64,000 bases of DNA from Bremerella volcania (GCF_007748115.1 NZ_CP036289.1:1-64000); one strand, 5' to 3'; shown: positions 1 through 11,301, numbered from the stretch's first letter. The notes: generated by a model not told the origin, from the letters alone. A program made the numbers and translations.

Positions 1-1083
1 GTGGTTACGGAGATCATCACCATTGCCTTGCCTTGGGTCCGCCAGGAGGACCCCGCCTACATTGGATCCGTAAAACGATCCATTGAGGGTCTGCGCCCCT
101 TTGTGGCAGGGCCGGAAAACCGCATGATTCAATCGGCGGTCGAAGCACTGAAGCACGACGCTTCGCAGTTCTCGCCGATGGTCATCTACGGCCCCAGTGG
201 TTCCGGCAAGTCGCATTTGCTGCAAGGACTCACCGGCGTGCTGGTCGAGAAAGAGCCTGACCTGAAGGTTCTGTCGGTAACCGGAAGCGATTTTGCCCGC
301 GAGTACGGCAACGCGCTGCGTCAAGAAACGGCCAGCACCACGCGCACCGAGTTCTTCGGGACCGACGTCCTGGTGATCGAAGACCTGCACGAGCTGTTGC
401 ACTTTCCGTCGATGCAGCAGGTATTGCTGCACCTTCTCGACGAGCTGGAACGCCGCGGCGCCGCGGTCTTGGTTTCGTGCCGCGAGAATCCAATTGGCAT
501 GGAAGGGTTTTCGACCGAACTTCGCAGCCGTTTGTCGGCCGGTCTTTTGGTTCCGGTGGTTCTGCCAGAGCAGGGGACCCGCGAGGTGCTCATCCAGGGA
601 ATCGCCACGCGGCACAATCGTCAGATCACCAAGATGGCCGCCCAAAAGCTGGCCGCGGCCTTTCCGCACGGGCTGCTTCAGCTCAGCGGAATCGTGAATC
701 GGCTGATCGCCCAATCGCAGCCCAACCAAATCATCGATACGGCAGTCGTCGACTCGCTGTTGGAAAGCGAGCACAACACGGCCAAGGTCAGTCTTCGTAA
801 CATCGCCAGCATGACGGCCAAGTACTTCCGCGTGAAGGTCGCCGACATGAAGGGGAGTTCGCGACGGCAAAGTATCGTTCAGGCCCGCAGCGTCGCCATG
901 CTGCTGGCTCGGCAACTCACCGAAGAAAGCCTTAAAGCGGTCGGCAAACATTTCGGCGGCCGCGATCACACCACCGTCATGCACGCGGTGAGCAGTATGG
1001 AAGCCAAACTTAAAAAGGATGTTGCCTTGAGAGAAGCCGTGCTGGAACTGCGAGAGAGCATCTTGCAGCGCAGTGCGGCGTGA
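1..1083 (+). CDS. dnaA: Chromosomal replication initiator DnaA, short and divergent
   Basis: AAA+ ATPase that binds origin DNA and starts replication. Seen: Walker A GPSGSGKS at residues 64-71, Walker B VLVIED at 123-128, an arginine-finger-type segment LRSRLSAG at 174-181, and the domain IV DNA-binding signature GGRDHTTVMHA at 319-329. The protein is 360 residues against roughly 450 in typical DnaA, because nothing resembling domains I and II precedes the ATPase core. The usual sensor-2 RELEG motif reads LQLSG (226-230), so its arginine is absent. The GTG start is the first base of the window, so an N-terminal extension upstream cannot be excluded. dnaN, a DciA-like gene and gyrB follow, which fits a replication locus. 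Confidence 0.92.
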   Translation: MVTEIITIALPWVRQEDPAYIGSVKRSIEGLRPFVAGPENRMIQSAVEALKHDASQFSPMVIYGPSGSGKSHLLQGLTGVLVEKEPDLKVLSVTGSDFAREYGNALRQETASTTRTEFFGTDVLVIEDLHELLHFPSMQQVLLHLLDELERRGAAVLVSCRENPIGMEGFSTELRSRLSAGLLVPVVLPEQGTREVLIQGIATRHNRQITKMAAQKLAAAFPHGLLQLSGIVNRLIAQSQPNQIIDTAVVDSLLESEHNTAKVSLRNIASMTAKYFRVKVADMKGSSRRQSIVQARSVAMLLARQLTEESLKAVGKHFGGRDHTTVMHAVSSMEAKLKKDVALREAVLELRESILQRSAA

Positions 1084-1120
1084 ATTTCAACGCATGAATT
1101 TCGAAGCGGACCTTTCACTA

Positions 1121-1303
1121 GTCCCCTCGCCCCCGCGTATCGGGGGAGAGGGTTAGGGTGAGGGGGCGTTTCGCCGGAGTCGAGCCGACGCGCGGCCCGC
1201 GTTCCAAGAGAAAGGTGAGGTACTTCACCTGGCGATGTTGGACTGGCATCGCTCAGAAAACCCTCACCCTAGCCCTCTCCCTGCGAGGGAGAAGGGACAA
1301 GAA
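1121..1303. repeat. Composite inverted repeat between dnaA and dnaN
   Basis: Two related G+C-rich copies lie in opposite orientation. The left copy (1121-1168) contains GGGGGAGAGGG and GGGTGAGGG; the right copy (1260-1300) contains CCCTCACCCTAGCCCTCTCCC. Between them is a small hairpin (AGGTGA 1213-1218 with TCACCT 1225-1230). Each copy can itself fold. The same composite layout recurs before gyrB (3268-3428), and a related hairpin sits after the phosphatase gene at 57658. It may act as a terminator for dnaA or be a dispersed palindromic element. Confidence 0.7.
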
Positions 1304-1372
1304 TAGGACCACGTCCGACTAACGGACTCAACAGGAGCAGTAGTGGAAAAGGTGTTGGTTTTGTGTGCGAGG

Positions 1373-1625
1373 ATGTCGACGTCGTGTCGCTTACCAGGGT
1401 CACTTCAAACGACCGACACCGCTAGCGAACTTGTCGACGCTCAAGCGACACGAAAACAACGGCCTGGCGCCAGGTTTTTCACACATGGATCCTCTTCGTT
1501 TGATTCGAAGACGGCCGAGCGAAACAAATTTTTGAGGTGACTTGTCGACAGCTCGCAGCGTCTCCTTACTACTACTACTCTTTCGAAAAACTAATAAGAA
1601 GACATTTGTTGGATTAACGAACTCC
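1373..1625. other. Candidate replication origin (oriC) in the dnaA-dnaN gap
   Basis: Six TGTCG-centred 9-mers cluster here: ATGTCGACG 1373, GTGTCGC 1384, reversed GTGTCGGTC 1411-1419, TTGTCGACG 1431-1439, reversed GTGTCGCTT 1443-1451 and TTGTCGACA 1542-1550. The last is one base from TTGTCCACA. It is followed by a G+C-rich stretch (1551-1565), then TTACTACTACTACT (1566-1579), then an A+T-rich tract (1581-1620). In Bacillus subtilis the basal unwinding system is DnaA boxes, a G+C-rich spacer and then DnaA-trios read as repeated CTA on this strand, so the order matches. Binding and origin activity are inferred. Confidence 0.5.
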
Positions 1626-2741
1626 ATGAAAATCACGTTCGATCGCGAGAAGTTTCAGACGGCATTCCAGACGGCGGCCATGGTGGCACCCAGCCGTAGT
1701 CCCAAACCGATCCTGCAAAACGTTAAACTCGACGCTACCGAAAAGGCCACGATACTGATGGCCACCGACATGGAGATCGGCGTTCGCATCGAGGTGGAAG
1801 GCATCGAAGTCGAGCAGGCCGGCAGCATCGTTTTGCCAGTTGCCCGGTTCGGCTCTATTTTGAAGGAGGTTCGTGATGAGCGACTCAGCGTGCAACGGGA
1901 AGAATCACGAACGGTCGTGCAAGCCCAGCACAGCAAGTTTACCCTGTCGAGCGAAGACCCCGACGAGTTTCCCACCGTGCAAACGTTCGCCGAGGGTAAG
2001 TACCATGAAGTATCGGCTCGGGTTCTCAAAGAACTGATTCGCCGAACTCTCTTCGCCACCGATACTGAAAGCGGCCGTTACGCCCTGGGTGGCGTTCTGT
2101 TGGAAATGGGCGAAAAGAGCATTACCGCGGTCGCTACCGACGGACGCCGGCTGGCCAAGATGGAAGGACCTGCCACGCAGGTCGAAGGGCACGGCAACAC
2201 CGACGCGATGACGATCATCCCGTCGCGTGCGATGCAGCTGATCGAGCGCAGCCTGACCGACCTGGAGGCGACCGTGCAGATTGCTTCCCGCACCAACGAC
2301 GTCCTCGTCAAAGTCGGCCCCGCCACAATTTATGCCCGCCTGGTGGAAGGACGTTTCCCGAAGTGGCGCGACGTGCTTCCCGAAAAGCGTGAAGCGGCTC
2401 ATATCGAGATGTCGGTGGGGCCTGCGTTCGCCGCCCTGCGTCAGGCAGCCATTGTGACGTCCGACGAAAGCCGTGGGATCGACTTCACTTTCGGTCACGG
2501 CTCGATGGTCCTTTCCAGCAATACGGCCGAGGTGGGCGATTCTCGCGTCGAGATTCCGATTCCTTACGACGGCGAGAATGTCGAGATCACGATGGACCAC
2601 CGCTTCGTGGCCGACTTCTACAAGGTGCTGGGAAGCGAAAGCAACTTCACCCTCAACATCCAGAACGCCGAAAGTGCCGCCCTGTTCAGTACCGACGACA
2701 ACTACGACTACGTCGTCATGCCGCTGGCCCGCGATCGGTAA
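1626..2741 (+). CDS. dnaN: DNA polymerase III beta sliding clamp
   Basis: Ring-shaped processivity factor that tethers the replicative polymerase to DNA. The 371-residue length is normal for bacterial beta clamps. The start MKITFDREKF and the C-terminal YDYVVMPLAR are typical of the family, as are internal segments such as GRYALGGVLLE and ATDGRRLA. The frame is open upstream to 1542, but that extension would run through the CTA repeat and A+T-rich origin-like sequence and adds 28 low-complexity residues, so the ATG at 1626 is chosen. No strong Shine-Dalgarno is visible before it. Confidence 0.95.
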   Translation: MKITFDREKFQTAFQTAAMVAPSRSPKPILQNVKLDATEKATILMATDMEIGVRIEVEGIEVEQAGSIVLPVARFGSILKEVRDERLSVQREESRTVVQAQHSKFTLSSEDPDEFPTVQTFAEGKYHEVSARVLKELIRRTLFATDTESGRYALGGVLLEMGEKSITAVATDGRRLAKMEGPATQVEGHGNTDAMTIIPSRAMQLIERSLTDLEATVQIASRTNDVLVKVGPATIYARLVEGRFPKWRDVLPEKREAAHIEMSVGPAFAALRQAAIVTSDESRGIDFTFGHGSMVLSSNTAEVGDSRVEIPIPYDGENVEITMDHRFVADFYKVLGSESNFTLNIQNAESAALFSTDDNYDYVVMPLARDR

Positions 2742-2753
2742 GGCTTACCTCTT

Positions 2754-2888
2754 TAGCCCTGAAAGGGCGCTAGACAATAGCCAGGGGCGCAAGCCCCTGG
2801 TAGAGAACAACAAAACAAGAAAGCCCCAACGGGGCGACAGAACCTTGGCAGATAGAAAGTTTTCTGCCGCCCCTTTGGGGCTCAAGAT
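2754..2888. repeat. Palindromic repeat cluster (AGCCCTGAAAGGGCG type)
   Basis: A run of short hairpin units fills the gap between dnaN and the DciA-like gene: AGCCCTGAAAGGGCG, then AGCCAGGGGCGCAAGCCCCTGG, AGCCCCAACGGGGCG and CTGCCGCCCCTTTGGGGCT. The same units, in a different order and partly inverted, recur at 16016-16138. They look like dispersed extragenic palindromes. No coding potential is visible, and a terminator role for dnaN is possible. Confidence 0.7.
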
Positions 2889-2947
2889 ATGGAAGCCTTA
2901 GGCTGGGTCTAGACCCAGCCACGAAAGACCTACTCGGAAATACAACC

Positions 2948-3262
2948 ATGAGCCAGCGTCAGCCCGGCAAAGTGCAATCGATCAAGGGAACCTTGGCCCA
3001 GTTGATGGTCCAGAAGGGTTACGCCCAGGTTCAGACGGCCGATGCGACGCAAAAGGCCTGGGACTTGGCCGCCGGCGAGCGCCTGGCCGAGCACAGCGTG
3101 GCCGGCAACGTGCAGCGAGGCACCTTGCTGGTGATGGTCGCCAACTCGACGATCAGCCAGATGATCAGTTTCCAGAAGCTGAAGATCTTGAAGTCATTGC
3201 AAGAGCAGCTGCCCGATCATGGGATTACCGATTTGAAAATTAAGGTGGGACGGATTGATTGA
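2948..3262 (+). CDS. DciA-like protein (DUF721 family)
   Basis: Small 104-residue protein with the DUF721 look: an N-terminal segment IKGTLAQLMVQKGY, a central AWDLAAGERLAEHSVAGNVQRGTL region, then VMVANSTISQMISFQKLKIL. In bacteria lacking DnaC/DnaI loaders, DciA works with the replicative helicase DnaB, and it is often encoded near dnaA or gyrB, as here. The family assignment comes from pattern recognition; the helicase role follows from the family and is not shown by this sequence. It is relevant that the neighbouring DnaA seems to lack domain I, the usual helicase contact. Confidence 0.75.
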   Translation: MSQRQPGKVQSIKGTLAQLMVQKGYAQVQTADATQKAWDLAAGERLAEHSVAGNVQRGTLLVMVANSTISQMISFQKLKILKSLQEQLPDHGITDLKIKVGRID

Positions 3263-3267
3263 GATTC

Positions 3268-6036
<2,769 letters not shown>

Positions 6037-6073
6037 CTTATTTGTGGCGACTGAATTGAGATAATGGAAAACA

Positions 6074-7129
6074 ATGATCGACGTTTCTGATCCAGATCCG
6101 ATTCAGACGCTTGCCAACGCGTTAGGCGAAGATTGGCCAGCAATTCAAGATGCGAAATTTGCGGGCTTCATTCAAATTGACAAATTGTCTCGCTTAGTTG
6201 CCAAAACGAAACCTCCTACGAATACGTCCGTCGTGGCGTTTGGCTCAATCGCGAGAAAGGAGTGGACATCCAAGAGTGACGTAGATTGGACGTTTATCGT
6301 TGATGGTCCGTCGGGTGTGGATCATTTTCCAGCAATGGAAGATGTTCGGAAGGTTCTCAAAGATTTTAAGGGTCCTGGTCCAACCGAGACGTTTGGAACT
6401 TTGACTAGCAGCCACCCCCTAGTCCACGAAATAGGTGGGAATAACGATACGAATCAGAACATGACGCGGCGATTGCTGCTATTACTTGAATCTGAGCCAT
6501 TGAGCGGAAAGACAACTCATTCCAGACTCTGTCGCGCTATTCTGGAGCGCTATATTGTGTGTGATTCACCTGTTTCCAATGCGCTAGAGTATAGAATTCC
6601 CAGATTCCTCTTGAACGATGTTGTTCGTTTATGGCGAACGTTTGCTGTTGATTACGCCACGAAAAAGTGGGAACGATCAAACGAGGGTTGGGCGCTCCGA
6701 AATATTAAGCTGCGGATGTCCAGAAAGCTTCTATTTGCGAAAGGAATGTTACTCTGTTTTGCTTGTGAAAAAACATTTGCAGGTTCTCCATCAACGAGCA
6801 GTTTGGATGAGATCAATTTAGAGTTACTCAGTTACTGCTACGAGTTGTCTCGTGTTCCACCGTTGGCCTTTCTTGCTTCAGCGTTGCATAATTTGGCGCC
6901 AAAACCATTGGCAAGTCGAATCCTACGATCGTATGATCAATTTATTGAGTTGTTGAACAATGAGGATCGGAGAAACCATCTGGAAGGACTTTCTTTCGAC
7001 AATTCAGAAGATGACGTATTTCAACATGAAAGAAATAATAGTCGAGAATTTCGAGATGGATTACTCGAATTCTTTTTCGATAGCGATCAAAGACTGGCTC
7101 ATTTGACCCGAAGATATGGAGTATTTTAA
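6074..7129 (+). CDS. Nucleotidyltransferase-fold protein, partner of a TIM-barrel gene
   Basis: The 351-residue protein carries the pol-beta/MNT-type catalytic signature: G57-S58 followed by D69-x-D71 (AFGSIARKEWTSKSDVDW), which binds nucleotide and metal. A downstream segment GGNNDTNQNMTRRLLLLLES and a helical half (PRFLLNDVVRLWRTF) resemble GlnD/DUF294-type transferases, but I cannot name the exact family. It starts 37 bp after gyrB and its stop overlaps the next start (TAATG), so the two are probably translationally coupled. The base composition is visibly A+T-richer than in gyrB, suggesting acquisition by transfer. Substrate unknown; nucleotidylation of a protein, RNA or small molecule are all possible. 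Confidence 0.75.
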   Translation: MIDVSDPDPIQTLANALGEDWPAIQDAKFAGFIQIDKLSRLVAKTKPPTNTSVVAFGSIARKEWTSKSDVDWTFIVDGPSGVDHFPAMEDVRKVLKDFKGPGPTETFGTLTSSHPLVHEIGGNNDTNQNMTRRLLLLLESEPLSGKTTHSRLCRAILERYIVCDSPVSNALEYRIPRFLLNDVVRLWRTFAVDYATKKWERSNEGWALRNIKLRMSRKLLFAKGMLLCFACEKTFAGSPSTSSLDEINLELLSYCYELSRVPPLAFLASALHNLAPKPLASRILRSYDQFIELLNNEDRRNHLEGLSFDNSEDDVFQHERNNSREFRDGLLEFFFDSDQRLAHLTRRYGVF

Positions 7130-7863
7130 TGCGTCGAATAGGATTTTCGACCGGAGCACTTGCTAAAGGTGACTTTCGCGAAGGGATTCGCTTGCAACGT
7201 GACATAGCTGATGCGATCGAATTATCGGCACTTCGAGAAGACGAACTAGATCCTCTTGTTTCAGCAATCGAGGAACTTGATCTAACTTCTTTCCACTACA
7301 TATCCTTCCACGCTCCTAGTCAGTTGCAGAAATGGACGGAACGTGAATTGGTCGAACGACTAGTCAAATTGCCATTTAAGATTTCTTCGGTCATTGTTCA
7401 CCCTAACATCATCAGCGACTTTGAAGTTTGGAATAGATTGGGAAGTCGGCTCGCAATTGAAAACATGGACCAAAGATATTTAGTGGGTCGAACTAGCCGC
7501 GAATTAGAAAATTTCTTTGATAGGCTTTCCGAAGCTAAATTCTGTCTCGATATTGGGCATGCACGACAAGTTGATCCCACAATGAGCGTTGCCGCTCAGT
7601 TATTGATGAAATATGGCGACCGGCTTTCTGAGATCCACATAAGTGAAGTGGATGCCGACAGTCACCACTGTGCAATTAGCACGATCGCATGCCAAGCGTT
7701 TCAACGGATATTGTCTCATATCGATCAAATGGTGCCTGCGATCATTGAATCGGTTGTCGATCCCGGAGCTATCGATGACGAATTTCAAATGGCGAGAAGA
7801 TGTTTCTGTGAATTGAATTACAGGCATGTGACTCCCAATTCCGCGTCTGCGCCAGTGTATTGA
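7129..7863 (+). CDS. Endonuclease IV / xylose-isomerase-like TIM-barrel protein
   Basis: The 244-residue protein preserves, in order, the metal ligands of the AP endonuclease IV/sugar isomerase barrel: H61 in FHAPS, H91 in VHPN, E111 in IENMD, D141 and H144 in CLDIGHA, H170 in IHISEVD, a D/H cluster at 175-180 and E207 in IIESV. A three-metal or two-metal active site is therefore likely. Its ATG overlaps the stop of the nucleotidyltransferase by one base. Base composition matches that gene and differs from the flanks. It could act on abasic or nicked DNA, or on a sugar; sequence alone does not decide, and it is shorter than typical Nfo (about 280). Confidence 0.75.
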   Translation: MRRIGFSTGALAKGDFREGIRLQRDIADAIELSALREDELDPLVSAIEELDLTSFHYISFHAPSQLQKWTERELVERLVKLPFKISSVIVHPNIISDFEVWNRLGSRLAIENMDQRYLVGRTSRELENFFDRLSEAKFCLDIGHARQVDPTMSVAAQLLMKYGDRLSEIHISEVDADSHHCAISTIACQAFQRILSHIDQMVPAIIESVVDPGAIDDEFQMARRCFCELNYRHVTPNSASAPVY

Positions 7864-7910
7864 ACTGGATGATCTTTTCTTCCCTTTTGCCCGTTGGTGA
7901 TCATCGAAAA

Positions 7911-8909
7911 ATGTCGCGAATGTGGTTGTGCGCCGTTTCTTTGGCAATTCTATGTGCCCTGAGTCTTCCAACATTTGGGCAGACATTCAGTCGAATCCTC
8001 TTCGATACCGACATGGAAAGTGATTGCGACGACGCGGCTTGTTTGGCCATGCTGCATGCGCTGGCGGATCGTGGCGAGATCGAACTTTTAGGGACGATGA
8101 TCTCGGCCAAGTTTCCCTGGTCGGGTCCGTGTGCCGATGCCATCAATACGTATTACGGTCGACCAGATCTGCCGATTGGCGTGCCCAAAGGGAAGGCTGG
8201 CATTCAGCAGGGTTCGAAATACGCCGAGCAAGTCGCGAAGCAGTTTCCGCACGACTGTCCCCTGTACGACGATGCCCCGGATGCGACCCGGCTGTATCGC
8301 CAGCTTTTGGCGGCTCAGCCAGATGGAAGTGTGACGATTCTGACCGTGGGAGATTTAACCAACCTGCGTTATCTGATCGAGTCGGAAGCGGACGAGATCA
8401 GTCCGCTCACGGGTCAGCAGTTGGTGAAAAAGAAAGTGGCTCACTGGGTGTGCATGGGAAGCCGTTACCCGGCCGACTTGGATCCCGGCAAGTGGGGCAA
8501 CTTCAAACCGGATGCCGAGTCGACGGTCAAAGCGATCGAAGCCTGGCCGACGAAGATCACCTTCACCGGAGGAGGCAAGTTCGCCGAGTTGATCTCGACC
8601 GGCAAGCGCCTGAAGGAATTGCCCCAAGATAATCCGGTTCGCCGCGTGTACGAACTTTACTTCGGCGGCAACGTGAAAGATCGTCACAGTGCCGATCAAA
8701 TCGCGGTGATGGTGGCGGCACGCGGAACGGGGCACCCGTGGAAGCTCGTCACCCAGGGGCACAATCATATCTTTCCCAACGGAACGCACCAGTGGGAAGT
8801 CGAAACCGATAACCCACGCCATCAATACATCTCAGCACTGGCCGATGGCGTGGATCCGCAGGAAGTGATCGACTCGTTCAACGAGTTGATGTTGCATCAG
8901 CCGAAGTAG
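7911..8909 (+). CDS. Secreted nucleoside hydrolase-like protein
   Basis: After a signal peptide (MWLCAVSLAILCALSLPTFG) the mature protein opens with RILFDTDMESDCDDAA. This is the calcium-binding aspartate cluster of inosine-uridine nucleoside hydrolases, which cleave the N-glycosidic bond of ribonucleosides. The 332-residue length fits that family. The frame opens at a TTG at 7860, but the ATG at 7911 puts the signal peptide at the N-terminus and is preferred. G+C-rich codon use returns here, marking the right edge of the A+T-richer cassette. It converges with the histidine kinase, with one base between the stops. Confidence 0.72.
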   Translation: MSRMWLCAVSLAILCALSLPTFGQTFSRILFDTDMESDCDDAACLAMLHALADRGEIELLGTMISAKFPWSGPCADAINTYYGRPDLPIGVPKGKAGIQQGSKYAEQVAKQFPHDCPLYDDAPDATRLYRQLLAAQPDGSVTILTVGDLTNLRYLIESEADEISPLTGQQLVKKKVAHWVCMGSRYPADLDPGKWGNFKPDAESTVKAIEAWPTKITFTGGGKFAELISTGKRLKELPQDNPVRRVYELYFGGNVKDRHSADQIAVMVAARGTGHPWKLVTQGHNHIFPNGTHQWEVETDNPRHQYISALADGVDPQEVIDSFNELMLHQPK

Positions 8910-8910
8910 A

Positions 8911-11301
8911 TCAAGTTTGCCGACCTTGGTTGATGATCCGCTGCAGTTCGGACGGCTCGGCCGGTTTGACCAGGTGATGATCGAAGCCAGCATCCTTGGT
9001 CCGGTCGCGATCTTCCTGCTGGCCCCACCCGGTCAGCGCGATCAGCAGGACGTCTTTTCCCCAGTCTTGCTGGCGGATATGGCGGGCCGCTTCGTAGCCA
9101 TTCATCTTGGGCATGCCGAGATCCATCAGGATGATTTCTGGCCGGAATCGCTGGGCGACTTCAATCGCCTGTTGTCCATCCTCGGCGGTCTCGACCGTGT
9201 TGCCCAGCATCTTGACCACCTTGCTAAGCATCTCGGCGGCGGCCTTGTTGTCGTCGACCACCAGGACCTTGTGCTTCCCTTTCTTGAGCGAGAAACTTTC
9301 GATCGGTAGATCCTGGTTCTGAGTCGGCTGGTCTTCCTCGCGTACCGGTAAGGTCGCGGTGAACTCGCTTCCTTGGCCTTGCCCCTGGCTGGTGACCGAG
9401 ATCGTTCCTCCGTGCATCTCGACCAGTGATTTGACCAGCGTCAGCCCGATGCCGAGGCCTGCGAAGCTACGTTCCATCGATCGATCGACTTGGGTAAAGA
9501 TCGTGAAAATGCAATCGATCATGTCGGCCGGTATCCCAATGCCGGTGTCCCGGACATGGATGGCGACTTGGTTGGCACTGGGCTGCTCGACCCAAAGCGT
9601 GATCTTTCCGCCGTCCGGCGTATACTTGGCGGCGTTATTCAAAAGGTTGGAGACAACCTGGGCGAGCCGATGCGGATCGGCGTGGATCGTGATGTCGCTG
9701 TCGATGACCACCTCAAGCGTATGCTCCGAGTCTTCGATCAACGGCTGCGCCGTTTCGACCGCACTCTGGATGACGTCGGATATCTTCACGTCCGCCTTGC
9801 GGAGATTGAGCTTGCCGCGCGTCACTCGAGAGACGTCCAGCAGGTCATCGACCAGCGTGATCAACTGCTTGGTTTGCCGCTCCATCGTCTCGCGGGTTTC
9901 GTCCAACAGTTCCGGATCATCGCCGGCCATCTTCATCAGTTCCAAACCCATGCGGATCGGAGCCAATGGGTTGCGTAGTTCGTGAGCCAGGGTCGCCAGA
10001 AACTCGTCCTTCTTCCGGTCGGCATCCGAAAGCTGCGCGGCGACGGTTCGTAGTTCTTCCTGAATCTGTTGCTGCTCGCTGATATCGGTGTTGGTTCCAA
10101 ACCAGCGCACGATCTGGCCATCTTCATTCTTCAAGGGAAGGGCCCGGGTCAGGAAGGGACGTACGACTCCGTCCGCGCCTCGAATTTGGGCGACGATATC
10201 GAGCCGCTGGCCGGTCGCGATACTCTTTTCCCATGCCGCTTGTACCTGGGGAAGGTCTTCAGGTTCGATGCACTCTTTCCAGTTCCAACCGAGACAAGTC
10301 TCTTGGGAAAGACCGGTGTACTCGTACCAACGATGGTTGAACCAATCGACGTAGCCGTCGGCACGGGTCATCCAGGCCATTTGCGGAATCGCATCGGCCA
10401 ATTGGAAGAACTCGGCCTGGCTCTGCTTGAGGGCTTGCTCGGTTTCCTTGAGTCGCGACTGATCGAGCACGAAGCAGATGTATTGCCCGGGACGATCCTC
10501 GACCGGCGTATATCCCAGCGTAATCGGCACGCGGGTTCCATCCTTGGCGATATACTCCTTCTCGTAGGCAGGGCAGGCACCTTCCTTGTCGGCCGTTTCG
10601 ATCCCTTCGACGTCCCTCGGCAAGTATTCCGGCGGGGTCATGTCGTACCAGCGAAGACCTTCCTTTTGCCACTCTTCGTCCGAGCAGCGAAGCATGCGGA
10701 GCAGCTCGCCGTTGACTTCCAACCAACTCCCGTCGGCATCGGCCAGACCGACGCCGATGATGTTGGAACTGACGAATCTTCGCCAACGCGCATCCCGTTC
10801 TTTGATTTCCGCGTTGGCTCTATCAAGCTGTGCGACGCGTTCCTGAACGCGCTGTTCGAGAATATCGTTCGACTCGCGCAGGGCTTGTTCGGCCTGCTTG
10901 CGCGCTTCAATCTCGCGTTCGAGTTCTTCCGGGCTGCGCAGCCGAAGGACCTCGGGAATGTGGTAGATCAGCGCCACGACGGTCCCCCACGAAACGATCG
11001 CCGTGGACAATTTCAAAAGGCCGGACAGACGATATGCAGGCCACCAGAAAATGATGGCATCCATCAGGTGGGTCAGCCCGCACAGCATGATGAACGCCAC
11101 AAACAGGAGAAAAACACGCCGGAACGGGATGTCTTTCCGCTGCGAAAGGAAGTATGCGAGCAGGCCGGGAATCGCAAAGTAGGCGGCCCAGATACCAACG
11201 TCCGAGAGGATATGGAGCCAGCCATGCCCGGCGGACCACTCCCCACAATACCAACGCTGGGGAAAGTCAGACGTGTCGAATAGGTTCAAGAAAAAGTTCA
11301 T
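8911..11301 (-). CDS. Hybrid histidine kinase with ethylene-receptor-type membrane domain
   Basis: 796 residues. The N-terminal three-helix membrane domain (about 28-115) aligns by eye with plant ETR1. It has D34, Y41, C74 and H78 at the same spacing as ETR1 D25, Y32, C65 and H69, with matching text around them (AYFAIP, LCGLTHLMD, HIPEVLRLRSPEEL). In ETR1 Cys65 and His69 coordinate the copper that binds ethylene. A coiled coil (about 118-160), two PAS domains, a HisKA dimerisation helix with phospho-His H440 (LAHELRNPLAP), an HATPase domain (DTGIGIP, GLGIGLTLVKSL) and a C-terminal receiver with D727 (MDLGMPKMNG) follow. No separate response regulator lies beside it. Confidence 0.9.
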   Translation of the reverse strand: MNFFLNLFDTSDFPQRWYCGEWSAGHGWLHILSDVGIWAAYFAIPGLLAYFLSQRKDIPFRRVFLLFVAFIMLCGLTHLMDAIIFWWPAYRLSGLLKLSTAIVSWGTVVALIYHIPEVLRLRSPEELEREIEARKQAEQALRESNDILEQRVQERVAQLDRANAEIKERDARWRRFVSSNIIGVGLADADGSWLEVNGELLRMLRCSDEEWQKEGLRWYDMTPPEYLPRDVEGIETADKEGACPAYEKEYIAKDGTRVPITLGYTPVEDRPGQYICFVLDQSRLKETEQALKQSQAEFFQLADAIPQMAWMTRADGYVDWFNHRWYEYTGLSQETCLGWNWKECIEPEDLPQVQAAWEKSIATGQRLDIVAQIRGADGVVRPFLTRALPLKNEDGQIVRWFGTNTDISEQQQIQEELRTVAAQLSDADRKKDEFLATLAHELRNPLAPIRMGLELMKMAGDDPELLDETRETMERQTKQLITLVDDLLDVSRVTRGKLNLRKADVKISDVIQSAVETAQPLIEDSEHTLEVVIDSDITIHADPHRLAQVVSNLLNNAAKYTPDGGKITLWVEQPSANQVAIHVRDTGIGIPADMIDCIFTIFTQVDRSMERSFAGLGIGLTLVKSLVEMHGGTISVTSQGQGQGSEFTATLPVREEDQPTQNQDLPIESFSLKKGKHKVLVVDDNKAAAEMLSKVVKMLGNTVETAEDGQQAIEVAQRFRPEIILMDLGMPKMNGYEAARHIRQQDWGKDVLLIALTGWGQQEDRDRTKDAGFDHHLVKPAEPSELQRIINQGRQT

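Noticed and set aside
1542-1625. Longer dnaN start at 1542.
   Set aside because: The extra 28 residues come from the CTA repeat and A+T-rich origin-like DNA and do not match beta clamps.
2754-2888. Palindromic units as an insertion sequence end.
   Set aside because: Only short hairpins without a transposase frame or paired ends.
10069-11283. 404-codon plus-strand frame over the histidine kinase.
   Set aside because: Complementary to conserved ethylene-binding and PAS sequence; a shadow of the kinase.
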